Assembly (NCBI RefSeq): GCF_003351745.1
Contig: NZ_CP031222.1
Span: 2,462,207 to 2,526,206 of the forward strand
DNA length: 64,000 nucleotides
DNA from: Aquirhabdus parva
Lineage (GTDB): Bacteria > Pseudomonadota > Gammaproteobacteria > Pseudomonadales > Moraxellaceae
Direction: 5' to 3'
Under the pieces are notes generated by a model. That model made no database searches. It had not been told where the DNA came from and saw only the letters and a list, made by a program, of their open reading frames with translations. Numbering within the stretch: position 1 is the stretch's first letter; each line of letters starts with the position of its first letter. Below are positions 20,375-31,095 of the stretch, in pieces. A program made the position numbers and the translations under genes.

Positions 20375-20574
20375 TGTCACTACTCCATATTTATCGCATT
20401 GAGTTTATATCCATGACTCAACCGACGTGAACGCTAGAGCGCCGCTACGAACTTGCATTCGTATGATCGACGACGAAAATTTCATTACAGTCTAAATACT
20501 TAGGCTGACAAACCCCAAACAACCAAAACCAACAATAACAAAGGATCAAATCTTTATCTCATGTGCAGAACACA

Positions 20575-21099
20575 CTACAAACTCGCACTTAAAAATCGCG
20601 GGTCTGCTGCTAATCGACTGAGCATAAATACATGCCAATGCTGCCCAGTACGAAAAAAACCACCTTGCACATACGGCGAAACGCCTGCTGCGACATCAGT
20701 CACTTCAGTCTCATAAGATGCTTTACTAAAATGTTGAATACCAAGTACTTCATCGACGATTAAGCCACTGAATAAATCACCATGATCGATGACCATAACT
20801 TTACTCTGTAGACTATCGCGAGCCGTCACCCCTGTGAAACTAGCCAGATCGGTCAAAGGCAGTAAACGACCACGTACATTAGCAAGACCGAGTAACCAGC
20901 GCTGTACACCATGAACAGGTGAATAATCGGGTACACGAAGAACTTCGGCCACCTCTCCCAGAGGTGCGACAAATCGTTGACCTGCAAGCATGAACGCAAC
21001 CCCAGACCAGCGGTCTGATTGGCTTTCTTGATCTTGTTGAATACGACGACGGCCTTTTTCTGAAAGACGTAGGAGCTGAATAAATCCTTTAGCAGCCAT
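20575..21099 (-). CDS. pilI: CheW-like adaptor PilI
   Basis: Scaffold that couples PilJ to the kinase ChpA. The 174-residue protein has the CheW fold, with the hallmark beta-barrel segments GVAFMLAGQRFVAPLGEVAEVLRVPDYSPV (about residues 33-62) and WLLGLANVRGRLLPLTDLASF (about 68-88), then VMVIDHGDLFSGLIVDEVLGIQ. It lies between pilH and pilJ as in P. aeruginosa, with 72 bp to pilH and about 200 bp to pilJ. The longer gap before pilJ contains no gene. Confidence 0.92.
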   Translation of the reverse strand: MAAKGFIQLLRLSEKGRRRIQQDQESQSDRWSGVAFMLAGQRFVAPLGEVAEVLRVPDYSPVHGVQRWLLGLANVRGRLLPLTDLASFTGVTARDSLQSKVMVIDHGDLFSGLIVDEVLGIQHFSKASYETEVTDVAAGVSPYVQGGFFRTGQHWHVFMLSRLAADPRFLSASL

Positions 21100-21171
21100 A
21101 TTTAATCATCCTAATGATCCACCAACGCTATACGAGCGATGATCAATAACATCCCTATAGAAAACTCTTCT

Positions 21172-21537
21172 TTATCGAGGTAACAACCCATCTATCACTT
21201 GAATTAACATCGCCTCATCCACTGGCTTGGTTAAATAATCCTTCGCCCCCTGACGTCTTCCCCAAACACGATCCGTTTCCTGATCTTTGGTACTGACAAT
21301 CACGACAGGAATATGGCTGGTTTCCACACCGCGAGAAATTTGCCGCGTCGCCTGAAATCCATTCATGCCCGGCATGACCACATCCATCAGTACAAGATCT
21401 GGTTTTTCAGCAAGTGTCAGTGCCACGCCATCAGCACCATTTGTTGCCTCAAGTACATCATGACCATTGCGCTGCAACATTTCACGAAAACGAAACGTCT
21501 CCGTTGGGGAATCATCTACCACTAAAATCTTTGCCAT
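21172..21537 (-). CDS. pilH: Response regulator PilH
   Basis: Single-domain receiver phosphorylated by ChpA. In Pseudomonas it is linked to pilus retraction and to acting as a phosphate sink. It shows ILVVDDSPTE (acidic pair), LVLMDVVMPGMNGFQATRQ (phosphoacceptor Asp near residue 52), VIVSTKDQETDRVWGRRQGAKDYLTKPVD (Thr/Lys switch residues). The open frame begins with GTG at 21540, but the ATG at 21535-21537 has AAGGG seven bases upstream and gives the family N-terminus MAKILVVDDS. It lies 21 bp after the pilG stop. Confidence 0.95.
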   Translation of the reverse strand: MAKILVVDDSPTETFRFREMLQRNGHDVLEATNGADGVALTLAEKPDLVLMDVVMPGMNGFQATRQISRGVETSHIPVVIVSTKDQETDRVWGRRQGAKDYLTKPVDEAMLIQVIDGLLPR

Positions 21538-21558
21538 CACACCACCCTTAAATGTTTT

Positions 21559-21951
21559 TTATGCGACGCCTGCAACGACGTGCTGACGAATTGCACTAAA
21601 CAGCTCTTCCTTGCTGAATGGCTTGGTTAAATAATCATCCGCACCAACGATACGTCCTTTAGCCTTATCAAACAATCCATCTTTTGAAGATAGCATGATG
21701 ACAGGTGTTTTTTGATACGCGGGGTTGTTTTTGATTAAAGCGCAAGCCTGATAGCCATCTAAACGCGGCATCATGATATCGACAAAGATAATATCGGGGC
21801 GTGTATCGGCGATTTTCGCCAAGGCATCGAATCCGTCGACAGCGGTATGAACCGTGCATCCTGCTTTTTGTAAAAGAGTTTCAGCTGTTCGACGAATCGT
21901 TTTGGAATCGTCAATCACCATCACTTTCAGTCCATCAAAACTTTCTTCCAT
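21559..21951 (-). CDS. pilG: Response regulator PilG
   Basis: Single-domain receiver at the head of the Pil-Chp operon, linked in Pseudomonas to pilus extension and surface-induced cAMP signalling. Key features are KVMVIDDSKTIRRTAETLLQKAG, FVDIMMPRLDGYQACALIKNN (phosphoacceptor Asp near residue 58), and VIMLSSKDGLFDKAKGRIVGADDYLTKPFSKEEL. The frame is open back to 21996, but I place the start at the ATG 21949-21951 (MEESFDGLKVMVIDDS). AGGAAG is nine bases upstream and the result aligns with known PilG. An ATG nine bases earlier (21960) is too close to that ribosome binding site. Confidence 0.95.
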   Translation of the reverse strand: MEESFDGLKVMVIDDSKTIRRTAETLLQKAGCTVHTAVDGFDALAKIADTRPDIIFVDIMMPRLDGYQACALIKNNPAYQKTPVIMLSSKDGLFDKAKGRIVGADDYLTKPFSKEELFSAIRQHVVAGVA

Positions 21952-22425
21952 TTTAGTCATCTTCCTGATAGTACGAAGTTGCAAACTAGTACTCACTAAA
22001 TCGCCATTCCTGACGGATTATGGGCGATTAAGAGTATTATTTTGTGTAGCATAAAACGTTCAGAGAGACTAAACCAGTGTTTAAGTTATTTTTATTTTCA
22101 CCTACGACCTATTCTCACCCACCCCACCATAACTTTTACTGCGATTCTTACCTAAATCATAAACATGCCCTTATTTTTAGTCATACCATAATTTAAAGTT
22201 TGGCTGCATAATTGCATCTACTCGCAAAGGAATTGCGATTTATGATATTACTTCAGGACGAGAGCTCGGCACATGCCCACCACCTATAGCCCCAGAACAA
22301 AAGCACATTGTATGCCAACCGTATTTTTTGCTCGAAAATTCTTTTTCAATATATTCAGTTTGTTGAAAAGGCATTCTCAGCATTCTGTGCAAGGTTTGGC
22401 ACAAATATTACAATTACCGTCAGTT
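21952..22425. other. Intergenic region upstream of pilG
   Basis: 474 bp between the divergent pilG and the coiled-coil protein gene. It should hold the pil-chp promoter. On the minus strand TAATAC occurs about 85 bp before pilG, but without a good -35. An inverted repeat AATCGCC (21999-22005) / GGCGATT (22023-22029) lies in the presumed pilG leader. The open frame at 22273-22425 may be an N-terminal extension of the next gene. I see nothing else. Confidence 0.4.
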
Positions 22426-23073
22426 ATGGACAAAAGATTGCTGACGTCATGCGTGCTATGTGGGCTAACACTCTCTTCTATTACGGCACTAGCTGCCACA
22501 ACCACACCGAATCGCTGGTATCGCTATTATGACAATGGGATTCCAACGCTAAGCTCCTCTGTCAGCGAACAACATATGTCACATGGCTACGATGTATTGG
22601 ATAGTCATATGCAGATCATCAGGCACGTCCCGCCTTTTTCAACGCAGCGCTATGATCAGCAGAAGGCACAACGTGAGCAGGCGATCGAAAAACAAATCGC
22701 CGATCGTCACTTAGTAGAAACTTACACCTCATCAGACCGTGCAGTACTGCAACGGGACCGAGAACTCAGCGAAATAGATAATCAAATTAAACGCGGAGAA
22801 CAGCAAAGCCAGGAGCTCACTACCGCTCTCAACAGCAGTATATCCCTAGCAGCGGGTTATGAGCGGAATAACAAACCGATTCCTGTAAACATCAAATCCC
22901 AGCTTGACAATAATCGACAGCTACTCGCTCAGTCCACAACCAATGTTACCTCACTCAAAACCAAGCGTGAGCAAGCGGCAAAACAGTTTGCAAATGATAT
23001 TATCCAGTTGAAACGCATTGAACGACAACGTATGACCCAGCAAGAGGGTACGATAGAATCTAACCCACGATAG
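22426..23073 (+). CDS. Secreted coiled-coil protein of unknown function
   Basis: A 215-residue protein with a Sec signal peptide (DKRLLTSCVLCGLTLSSITALA), then a compact segment RWYRYYDNGIPTLSSSVSEQHMSHGYDVLD and a long charged, probably coiled-coil helix region (about residues 80-210: QQKAQREQAIEKQIADRH, REQAAKQFANDIIQLKR). The RWYRYYD...GYDVLD segment is a recurring feature of uncharacterised exported Pseudomonadales proteins and recalls a DUF4124-like module. The open frame begins at 22273, but the ATG at 22426 places a normal signal peptide at the N-terminus, so I prefer it even though its ribosome binding site is weak. Divergent from pilG. A link to pili is only suggested by position. 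Confidence 0.65.
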   Translation: MDKRLLTSCVLCGLTLSSITALAATTTPNRWYRYYDNGIPTLSSSVSEQHMSHGYDVLDSHMQIIRHVPPFSTQRYDQQKAQREQAIEKQIADRHLVETYTSSDRAVLQRDRELSEIDNQIKRGEQQSQELTTALNSSISLAAGYERNNKPIPVNIKSQLDNNRQLLAQSTTNVTSLKTKREQAAKQFANDIIQLKRIERQRMTQQEGTIESNPR

Positions 23074-23278
23074 ATTTTTCCGATCATGAATATCATTATT
23101 TCCATGCTGGAAAAATTGCAAAACACCCCATTGATAAGTGTAGGATTGCATCTTGCTTTTATGAATCACTTATGGACAACCCATTTTGCTAAACGCTGCT
23201 GATATACATCGTGTCATGCACGATGATGCTGTTCTTTTGAGCGATTGAAACTTTCTGGTTACATCCTGTCAATCTTGA

Positions 23279-24316
<1,038 letters not shown>

Positions 24317-24369
24317 TTGCCTTTAATGACTACAAGCTCGCCCCTACTGCATCGCCATGAGTGTGTGTG

Positions 24370-25131
24370 ATGCAGTCCACTCAATTACCGCCGAGTCTTT
24401 GGCAATTCCCCGATCCTACTCAGGCTGACCCAGAAGGCGAAGGTTTGGTCGCGGTTGGGGCAGATCTGGCACCTGAAACGATTCTTGCTGCGTATCAAGC
24501 GGGTATTTTCCCTTGGTTTAATGAAGATGACCCCATTTGCTGGTGGAGTCCGGAACCGCGCTGCATCATCATCCCCCATACATTCAAGCCCTCAAAAACA
24601 CTGATTCGCGCGCTTAAAAAGAACCGATACACCCTCACCCTCGACCATAGTTTTGCAGCAGTCATGCGTGCTTGCGCAGGGGTTCGTGCTTATGCCGAAG
24701 GGACATGGATCAATGAAGAGATCATCACCGGCTATTGTGGACTACATGCTGCAGGCTTAGCACATAGTGTGGAGGTCTGGGAGCAAACTGAGCAAGGTGA
24801 TACAACGTTAGTGGGTGGATTGTATGGTGTCCAAATTGGACAGGCATTCTTTGGCGAATCGATGTTTAGCCTCCGCACTGATGTCTCAAAAATGGCCTTC
24901 ACCTTTTTGATGAAACTCTGTGCGGCATCTAACTTCCCCTTTGTGGACTGCCAACTGCCAAACGATCACCTGATGAGTCTTGGCGCAACCACACTACCAC
25001 GTGCACAATTTTTGCATCAATTAAAACAAGTGCTCGCTGAATCTGCCCCAGATTGGCATTTGTTACAGAATCGTCACTTTAACTGCGCCGAACTGTTGAC
25101 CCCGGAACTTTTTTCGGGCTTGATTAAGTAA
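24370..25131 (+). CDS. aat: Leucyl/phenylalanyl-tRNA-protein transferase
   Basis: Adds Leu or Phe from aminoacyl-tRNA to proteins with N-terminal Arg or Lys, creating a destabilising residue for ClpAP through the N-end rule. Family segments are FPDPTQADPEGEGLVAVGADL, AYQAGIFPWF, WWSPEPRCII, EGTWINEEIITGYCGLH, VGGLYGVQIGQAFFGESMFS, and FPFVDCQLPNDHLMSLGA. Three in-frame starts cluster here (GTG 24361, GTG 24367, ATG 24370), and I chose the ATG. No clear ribosome binding site is seen. It is followed by bpt, the second N-end-rule transferase, an arrangement common in proteobacteria. Confidence 0.95.
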   Translation: MQSTQLPPSLWQFPDPTQADPEGEGLVAVGADLAPETILAAYQAGIFPWFNEDDPICWWSPEPRCIIIPHTFKPSKTLIRALKKNRYTLTLDHSFAAVMRACAGVRAYAEGTWINEEIITGYCGLHAAGLAHSVEVWEQTEQGDTTLVGGLYGVQIGQAFFGESMFSLRTDVSKMAFTFLMKLCAASNFPFVDCQLPNDHLMSLGATTLPRAQFLHQLKQVLAESAPDWHLLQNRHFNCAELLTPELFSGLIK

Positions 25132-25215
25132 AGGATCCAAACGTTTTGGAATGATGAGCAATAACCTCACATTATTTTCAAATTTTATTCAAATGGCACC
25201 GGAGTATGTCGCCTC

Positions 25216-26010
25216 ATGTCTAACATGAAAAACATTCGGTTTTACATCACACCGCCTCATCCGTGTAGCTATTTGGATGACCGTGCTGCACGCATGGTTT
25301 TTATTGATCCCGTTCGTGATCTTGATTTATCAACACTCTCTGAACTTTCACGTCAAGGATTCCGTCGCAGCGGCGATTTTATTTACAAACCGGAATGCCA
25401 TCATTGTCGTCAGTGCTTGTCATCGCGTATTCCTGCCGAAGAGTTTCAACCAGATAGTAGTCAACGTCGCGCCATTAATCGCAATAAAGATCTGCGCATG
25501 GCGATCCGTTCAACCCGACATGCAACCGATATTCACTATCGTCTTTACGCACGCTATATCATTGAGCGCCATGCAGATGGCGATATGTTCCCGCCGACAC
25601 GTGAGCAATTTGAGAAATTCTTGGTCACAGGAGGCGCTAATAGCTTCTTTATTGAATTCTGGCTGAATGATCGCCTGATGGTCGTGGCAACCTGCGACCC
25701 TCTAGATGATGGTATCTCAGCGGTTTACACCTTCTATGATCCGGATGAAAACAAGCGTAGCCTCGGTACCTTTGCCATCATGCAGCAAATTGAATGGGCA
25801 CGAGCCAATCGCCTTCCCTATGTTTACTTGGGTTATTGGGTGCCGCAATCTGAAAAAATGCGCTATAAATCCAACTTCCTACCCATAGAAGTGCTATTGG
25901 ATGGACGCTGGCAACGTATTTCCCGTCCGATGACGGTGACTGAAATGGATATTCTCGTCAAACGATTGTCGCGGGATGAAAGTATTCAGGATTATAAACG
26001 CCTGCGCTAG
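25216..26010 (+). CDS. bpt: Aspartate/glutamate leucyltransferase (bacterial Ate1 homologue)
   Basis: Transfers Leu to N-terminal Asp or Glu, feeding those proteins to the N-end-rule pathway. The 264-residue product has the family features: the N-terminal PPHPCSYLDDRAARMVFIDP, the cysteine pattern PECHHCRQCLSSRIP (about residues 60-75), the SQRRAINRNKDL segment, and the acyltransferase-like core AVYTFYDPDENKRSLGTFAIMQQIEWA and YVYLGYWVPQSEKMRYKSNFLP. It lies 84 bp after aat and probably shares its transcript. A GGAG lies about 11 bases before the ATG. Confidence 0.95.
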   Translation: MSNMKNIRFYITPPHPCSYLDDRAARMVFIDPVRDLDLSTLSELSRQGFRRSGDFIYKPECHHCRQCLSSRIPAEEFQPDSSQRRAINRNKDLRMAIRSTRHATDIHYRLYARYIIERHADGDMFPPTREQFEKFLVTGGANSFFIEFWLNDRLMVVATCDPLDDGISAVYTFYDPDENKRSLGTFAIMQQIEWARANRLPYVYLGYWVPQSEKMRYKSNFLPIEVLLDGRWQRISRPMTVTEMDILVKRLSRDESIQDYKRLR

Positions 26011-26021
26011 ACATCAAGCGA

Positions 26022-26495
26022 TTAAGCAAAAGGATTACCCCGCGTTAAAGCCATCAAGACTGCATCTTCTTTGCCACTGGCAAAGTGAGCACGATCGGCG
26101 AGATAATAATTTTTGCGTATACCCATTTGATGAAATCCCGCCTTTTGATATAAACCAATGGCCGCTTGATTGCTTTGCCGCACTTCAAGAAAGATCATGA
26201 CGCACCCTTCGCCCAAGCGTTCAATAGACTCTTCAAGCAATAGATAGCCCAGTCCCTGCCCTTGCAGGGCTGGATCAATCGCCATCAACAGTAAATTAGC
26301 CTCATCAAGAACGGGTTGTAAAATACAAAAACCCACCACCTGCTGACCATCTGTAATCACCGTGCAGCGTTGGCCCGCGTTTAAACTTTCATGAAACTGG
26401 TTCGCTGTCCATGGATGATATTCCACTTGTTGCTCAATCGCTGCGACTGCAGAGACGTCTTGTGCCTGCATCACACGAATAGCATATTTCGACAT
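26022..26495 (-). CDS. rimI: Ribosomal protein S18-alanine N-acetyltransferase RimI
   Basis: GNAT-family acetyltransferase that acetylates the N-terminal Ala of ribosomal protein S18. The 157-residue protein has the acetyl-CoA motif LLLMAIDPALQGQGLGYLLLEESIERLGE (about residues 68-97), followed by MIFLEVRQSNQAAIGLYQKAGFHQMGIRKNYY, which is typical of RimI. It converges with bpt with only 11 bp between the stop codons. A related GNAT cannot be fully excluded. Confidence 0.88.
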   Translation of the reverse strand: MSKYAIRVMQAQDVSAVAAIEQQVEYHPWTANQFHESLNAGQRCTVITDGQQVVGFCILQPVLDEANLLLMAIDPALQGQGLGYLLLEESIERLGEGCVMIFLEVRQSNQAAIGLYQKAGFHQMGIRKNYYLADRAHFASGKEDAVLMALTRGNPFA

Positions 26496-26612
26496 AGTGA
26501 GTCCGAGGGGTATTGAATTTTAAATACGTTAATAAGGATCATTATAACAGGTCAATTTTAAAGCTTGACTTAAACCCGCACAGACTAGCCTCTAAACGTA
26601 AAGAACATCCAT

Positions 26613-26643
26613 AAAAAAAGAGGCTCAAATGAGCCTCTTTTTT
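26613..26643 (-). terminator. Rho-independent terminator of the rpoBC operon
   Basis: AGAGGCTC / GAGCCTCT stem with an AAAT loop and long A and T flanks, 37 bp after the rpoC stop codon. It also insulates rimI. Confidence 0.92.
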
Positions 26644-26679
26644 ATTTGAATTGCGGATCTAAGGACTTCATCGAAGTTG

Positions 26680-29600
26680 TTAGATTTGCTCTTCGTTCAA
26701 TGCCTGACTGAATGCTTGATCCACTTCAGAGAAGTCGGTTGCTAATGTTGATAGCTCAACTTCAGCTTCCAAAGCTTCTTGCTGACGGCGTGCCAAGTGA
26801 TAGGCCAGACCCGTACCTGCAGGAATCAAACGACCTACAACCACGTTTTCTTTCAAGCCACGCAGATCATCTTCTTTACCCGTTACTGCAGCTTCGGTCA
26901 GAACACGAGTTGTTTCTTGGAAAGACGCTGCAGAAATGAACGAGTCAGTTGACAACGATGCTTTGGTGATACCCATCAGGATACGCTCAAAACGTGCTGG
27001 GAACTTACCTTGGGCCAGCAATGCTTCATTTTCTTCAGAGACGCGCGCGTATTCTGCTTGTTCGCCTTTGATGAACGATGAGTCACCGCCTTCGATGATG
27101 TCCACTTTACGCAGCATCTGACGAATAATAACTTCGATGTGCTTATCGTTGATCTTAACGCCCTGTAAGCGATAAACGTCTTGCACTTCGTTGACAATAT
27201 AAGTCGCCAATTGCTCTTCGCCTTTCAGACGCAGAATGTCATGCGGGTTCTGTGGACCATCACTGATCACTTCACCTTTTTCTACATGCTCACCTTCGAA
27301 CACGTTGATTTGACGCCATTTTGGAATCAACTCTTCATGCACTTCACTGCCGTCTTCTGGAGTGATCAGCAAGCGATTCTTACCTTTGGTTTCTTTACCG
27401 AAAGTGATCACGCCGCTAACTTCAGCCAGAATCGCAAACTCTTTTGGTTTACGCGCTTCAAACAAGTCGGCCACACGTGGCAGACCACCGGTAATATCAC
27501 GAGTACGTGATGATTCTTGTGGTACACGACCAATCACATCACCAACACCGATCACATCACCATCACGCACTGTAAGAACGGTTTGTGCTGGCAAGAAGTA
27601 TTGAACTTGTTGATCCGTTCCCTCAACCATCAGCGGTTGATCGTTTGAATCAAACAATGCGACCGAAGGACGCAGTTCCTTACCTGATGCTGGGCGGTCT
27701 TTCGCTTGAAGAATCTCAATAGAAGACATCCCCGTTGCATCCTCGGTTTTGGTCGTTGCAGTCACACCTTCGGTGATTTGAACGAACTTAACACGACCCG
27801 CAACTTCGGTGATCAGTGGATGTGTATGCGGATCCCAGTTCACAATGATCTGACCTGCTTCAACAGCTTGTCCATCTTGTACACTGATCGACGCACCGTA
27901 TGGCAAGCGATAACGCTCACGCTCACGACCGATATCATCCGCCACACCAATTTCAGCAGAACGTGATACGGCAACCAAATGACCTTTATGGTGATTTACG
28001 GTTTTGATGTTGTGGAAACGAATCGTCCCTTTGTTACGCACTTGAATGCTGCTGACCGCAGAAGCTCGGCTTGCGGCACCACCCACGTGGAACGTACGCA
28101 TGGTCAACTGAGTACCTGGCTCACCGATCGACTGTGCAGCCATAACACCCACAGACTCACCCGCATTTACCAAGTGACCGCGTGCTAGATCGCGACCATA
28201 ACACTTCGCACAGACACCAAAGCGTGTACGGCAGCTAATCACTGAGCGAACTTTAACTTCATCCACACCAGCAACTTCTAAGGTATCAACCCACTTCTCA
28301 TCCAGCAGCGTACCAGCAGGAGCCAGCACTTCATCGCTACCCGGTGTCAACAAGTCAACAGCAACCACACGACCCAATACACGGTCACGTAGTGGCTCGA
28401 TCACGTCACCACCTTGAATCAAGGGCGTGATGTAAATACCGTCATCGGTGCCACAATCTGGCTCAGTGATCACCAAATCTTGTGCCACGTCAACCAAACG
28501 ACGGGTCAAGTAACCAGAGTTCGCAGTTTTCAGCGCCGTATCCGCCAAACCTTTACGCGCACCGTGTGTCGAAATAAAGTACTGCAGAACGGTCAGACCT
28601 TCACGGAAGTTCGCCTTAATAGGCGTTTCAATGATTTCACCTGATGGTTTAGCCATCAAACCACGCATACCGGCAAGCTGACGAATCTGCGCTGCAGATC
28701 CACGCGCACCAGAGTCGGACATGATGTAAATCGAGTTGAACGATTTCTGTCTTTCTTCATCGCCTTTCTTATTGATGACGACTTCAGTAGACAGGTTGTC
28801 CATCATCGCTTTCGCAACTTGTTCGTTGGTACGTGACCAGATGTCGACCACTTTGTTATAGCGTTCACCAGCTGTTACGAAGCCTTGCTCAAATTGATTT
28901 TCGATTTCGCGAACTTCAGTATCCGCTTTACCAATAATCTCTTCTTTGTTTGGCGGAATCAGCATGTCTTCCATACCGACAGATACACCAGAGTGAGTTG
29001 CTTGCGCAAATCCGAGGTACATCAATTGGTCAGCAAACAATACGGTCGCTTTCAAGCCCAAAGTACGGTAAACCGAGTTGATCAGTTTAGATACGTTCTT
29101 TTTGGTCATGACTTGGTTGACTTGGTCGAAGGTCATCCCTTCTGGCAAGATTTTCCAAAGCAAGCAACGACCTGGTGTGGTATCAACCAAGAATGTGGTT
29201 GTTACTTTTTCGCCATTTTCATCAAATACGGTCTGGTTCACACGCACTTTAATGCGACTGTGTACTGTCACGAATTTGGTTGCCAAAGCACGATCCACTT
29301 CTTGCGTATCGGCAAACACCATGCCTTCGCCAGGTGCATTGATCGTGTCACGGCTGATGTAGTACAGACCCAACACAACGTCCTGTGACGGTACGATGAT
29401 TGGTTCACCGTTCGCTGGAGACAAGATGTTGTTGGTTGACATCATCAAGGCACGCGCTTCTAGCTGTGCTTCGATAGTCAACGGCACGTGAACCGCCATT
29501 TGGTCACCGTCGAAGTCGGCGTTAAACGCGGTACAAACGAGCGGATGCAACTGGATCGCTTTACCTTCAATCAGTGTCGGTTCAAACGCTTGCAGACCCA

Positions 29601-30906
29601 AACGGTGAAGCGTTGGCGCGCGGTTCAACATGACTGGATGTTCACGAATTACGTGCGCAAGAACGTCCCACACTTCTGGGGTTTCGCGTTCAACCATTTT
29701 CTTCGCAGCTTTGATGGTTGTTGCCATGCCTGAAGATTGCAGTTTTGCAAAAATAAACGGCTTGAACAGTTCCAATGCCATTTTTTTCGGCAGACCGCAT
29801 TGATGCAGACGTAGCGTTGGTCCAACCACAATCACTGAACGACCCGAGTAATCCACACGCTTACCGAGCAAGTTCTGACGGAAACGACCTTGTTTACCTT
29901 TGATCATATCAGCCAAAGATTTCAGCGGACGCTTGTTGCTACCCGTAATCGCACGACCACGACGACCGTTATCAAGTAGCGCATCAACTGCTTCTTGCAA
30001 CATCCGTTTTTCGTTACGCACAATAATGTCTGGAGCAGACAATTCAAGCAAACGCTTCAAGCGATTGTTACGGTTAATGACGCGACGATACAAATCGTTC
30101 AAGTCAGAAGTCGCAAAACGACCGCCTTCTAGTGGAACCAATGGGCGCAAATCAGGCGGCAAAACTGGCAGAATGGTCATGACCATCCATTCAGGCTTGT
30201 TGTTTGAATCGCGGAATGCTTCCATCAATTTCAAGCGCTTTGAAGATTTTTTCAGCTTGGTTTCTGATGTCGTATTTGGAATTTCTTCACGCAAGCGTGC
30301 AATTTCTGATTCCAAGTCGATGTCACGCAATAAGTCCTGAATCGCTTCAGCACCCATTTTTGCAGTGAACTCATCGCCATGCTCTTCCAGCGCATTGAAA
30401 TATTCTTCATCGCCAAGCAATTGGAATTTTTCAAAAGGTGTCATGCCTGGATCAGTCACAACATAACTTTCGAAATAAAGAACGCGTTCGATATCACGCA
30501 AAGTCATATCAAGCAACAAACCAATACGGCTTGGCAGTGATTTTAAGAACCAGATATGCGCAACTGGTGATGCAAGGTCAATATGACCCATGCGCTCACG
30601 ACGAACTTTTGCTGTCGTTACTTCAACGCCGCATTTTTCGCAGATCACGCCTTTATATTTCATACGCTTGTATTTACCACACAAGCATTCGTAATCTTTG
30701 ATCGGTCCAAAGATTTTTGCACAGAACAAACCATCACGTTCTGGTTTGAACGTACGATAGTTAATGGTTTCTGGCTTCTTCACTTCACCGTGTGACCATG
30801 ACTTAATCATTTCTGGTGAAGCAAGACCAATCCGAATACGGTCAAAGTTCGCTAGAACTTCATCCGAACCCGGCTTTTTACGCATAATATCGAGTAAGTC
30901 TTTCAA
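26680..30906 (-). CDS. rpoC: DNA-directed RNA polymerase subunit beta'
   Basis: Largest subunit of RNA polymerase, 1408 residues, full length for gamma-proteobacteria. It begins [34 protein letters not shown]. The N-terminal zinc site CLCGKYKR...CEKCG (about 70-88), the clamp/coiled coil, the active-site magnesium motif [13 protein letters not shown] (about 463), the trigger-loop region ([16 protein letters not shown]) and the second zinc site [16 protein letters not shown] are all seen. It lies 189 bp after rpoB and is the last gene of the operon. Confidence 0.99.
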   Translation of the reverse strand: MKDLLDIMRKKPGSDEVLANFDRIRIGLASPEMIKSWSHGEVKKPETINYRTFKPERDGLFCAKIFGPIKDYECLCGKYKRMKYKGVICEKCGVEVTTAKVRRERMGHIDLASPVAHIWFLKSLPSRIGLLLDMTLRDIERVLYFESYVVTDPGMTPFEKFQLLGDEEYFNALEEHGDEFTAKMGAEAIQDLLRDIDLESEIARLREEIPNTTSETKLKKSSKRLKLMEAFRDSNNKPEWMVMTILPVLPPDLRPLVPLEGGRFATSDLNDLYRRVINRNNRLKRLLELSAPDIIVRNEKRMLQEAVDALLDNGRRGRAITGSNKRPLKSLADMIKGKQGRFRQNLLGKRVDYSGRSVIVVGPTLRLHQCGLPKKMALELFKPFIFAKLQSSGMATTIKAAKKMVERETPEVWDVLAHVIREHPVMLNRAPTLHRLGLQAFEPTLIEGKAIQLHPLVCTAFNADFDGDQMAVHVPLTIEAQLEARALMMSTNNILSPANGEPIIVPSQDVVLGLYYISRDTINAPGEGMVFADTQEVDRALATKFVTVHSRIKVRVNQTVFDENGEKVTTTFLVDTTPGRCLLWKILPEGMTFDQVNQVMTKKNVSKLINSVYRTLGLKATVLFADQLMYLGFAQATHSGVSVGMEDMLIPPNKEEIIGKADTEVREIENQFEQGFVTAGERYNKVVDIWSRTNEQVAKAMMDNLSTEVVINKKGDEERQKSFNSIYIMSDSGARGSAAQIRQLAGMRGLMAKPSGEIIETPIKANFREGLTVLQYFISTHGARKGLADTALKTANSGYLTRRLVDVAQDLVITEPDCGTDDGIYITPLIQGGDVIEPLRDRVLGRVVAVDLLTPGSDEVLAPAGTLLDEKWVDTLEVAGVDEVKVRSVISCRTRFGVCAKCYGRDLARGHLVNAGESVGVMAAQSIGEPGTQLTMRTFHVGGAASRASAVSSIQVRNKGTIRFHNIKTVNHHKGHLVAVSRSAEIGVADDIGRERERYRLPYGASISVQDGQAVEAGQIIVNWDPHTHPLITEVAGRVKFVQITEGVTATTKTEDATGMSSIEILQAKDRPASGKELRPSVALFDSNDQPLMVEGTDQQVQYFLPAQTVLTVRDGDVIGVGDVIGRVPQESSRTRDITGGLPRVADLFEARKPKEFAILAEVSGVITFGKETKGKNRLLITPEDGSEVHEELIPKWRQINVFEGEHVEKGEVISDGPQNPHDILRLKGEEQLATYIVNEVQDVYRLQGVKINDKHIEVIIRQMLRKVDIIEGGDSSFIKGEQAEYARVSEENEALLAQGKFPARFERILMGITKASLSTDSFISAASFQETTRVLTEAAVTGKEDDLRGLKENVVVGRLIPAGTGLAYHLARRQQEALEAEVELSTLATDFSEVDQAFSQALNEEQI

Positions 30907-31095
30907 GTCATTTCTCCGTTGTCCGAGGTGTGTTCACTCGGAAGGGGTCATTTGTATACTGTCTAATGCGCTAAGCCCACTTGTCACAACTATAGCAAGC
31001 AAGCTTCGCGAAAATTTCACACTTTTCCAGTCAACTCATTGATCTTAAACAACCGTAAACCGACATCAACATCGATTTACGGCTTTGGAAAAGGC

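Noticed and set aside
22273-22425. N-terminal extension of the coiled-coil protein frame
   Set aside because: It would put 51 residues before an evident signal peptide; the ATG at 22426 is the better start.
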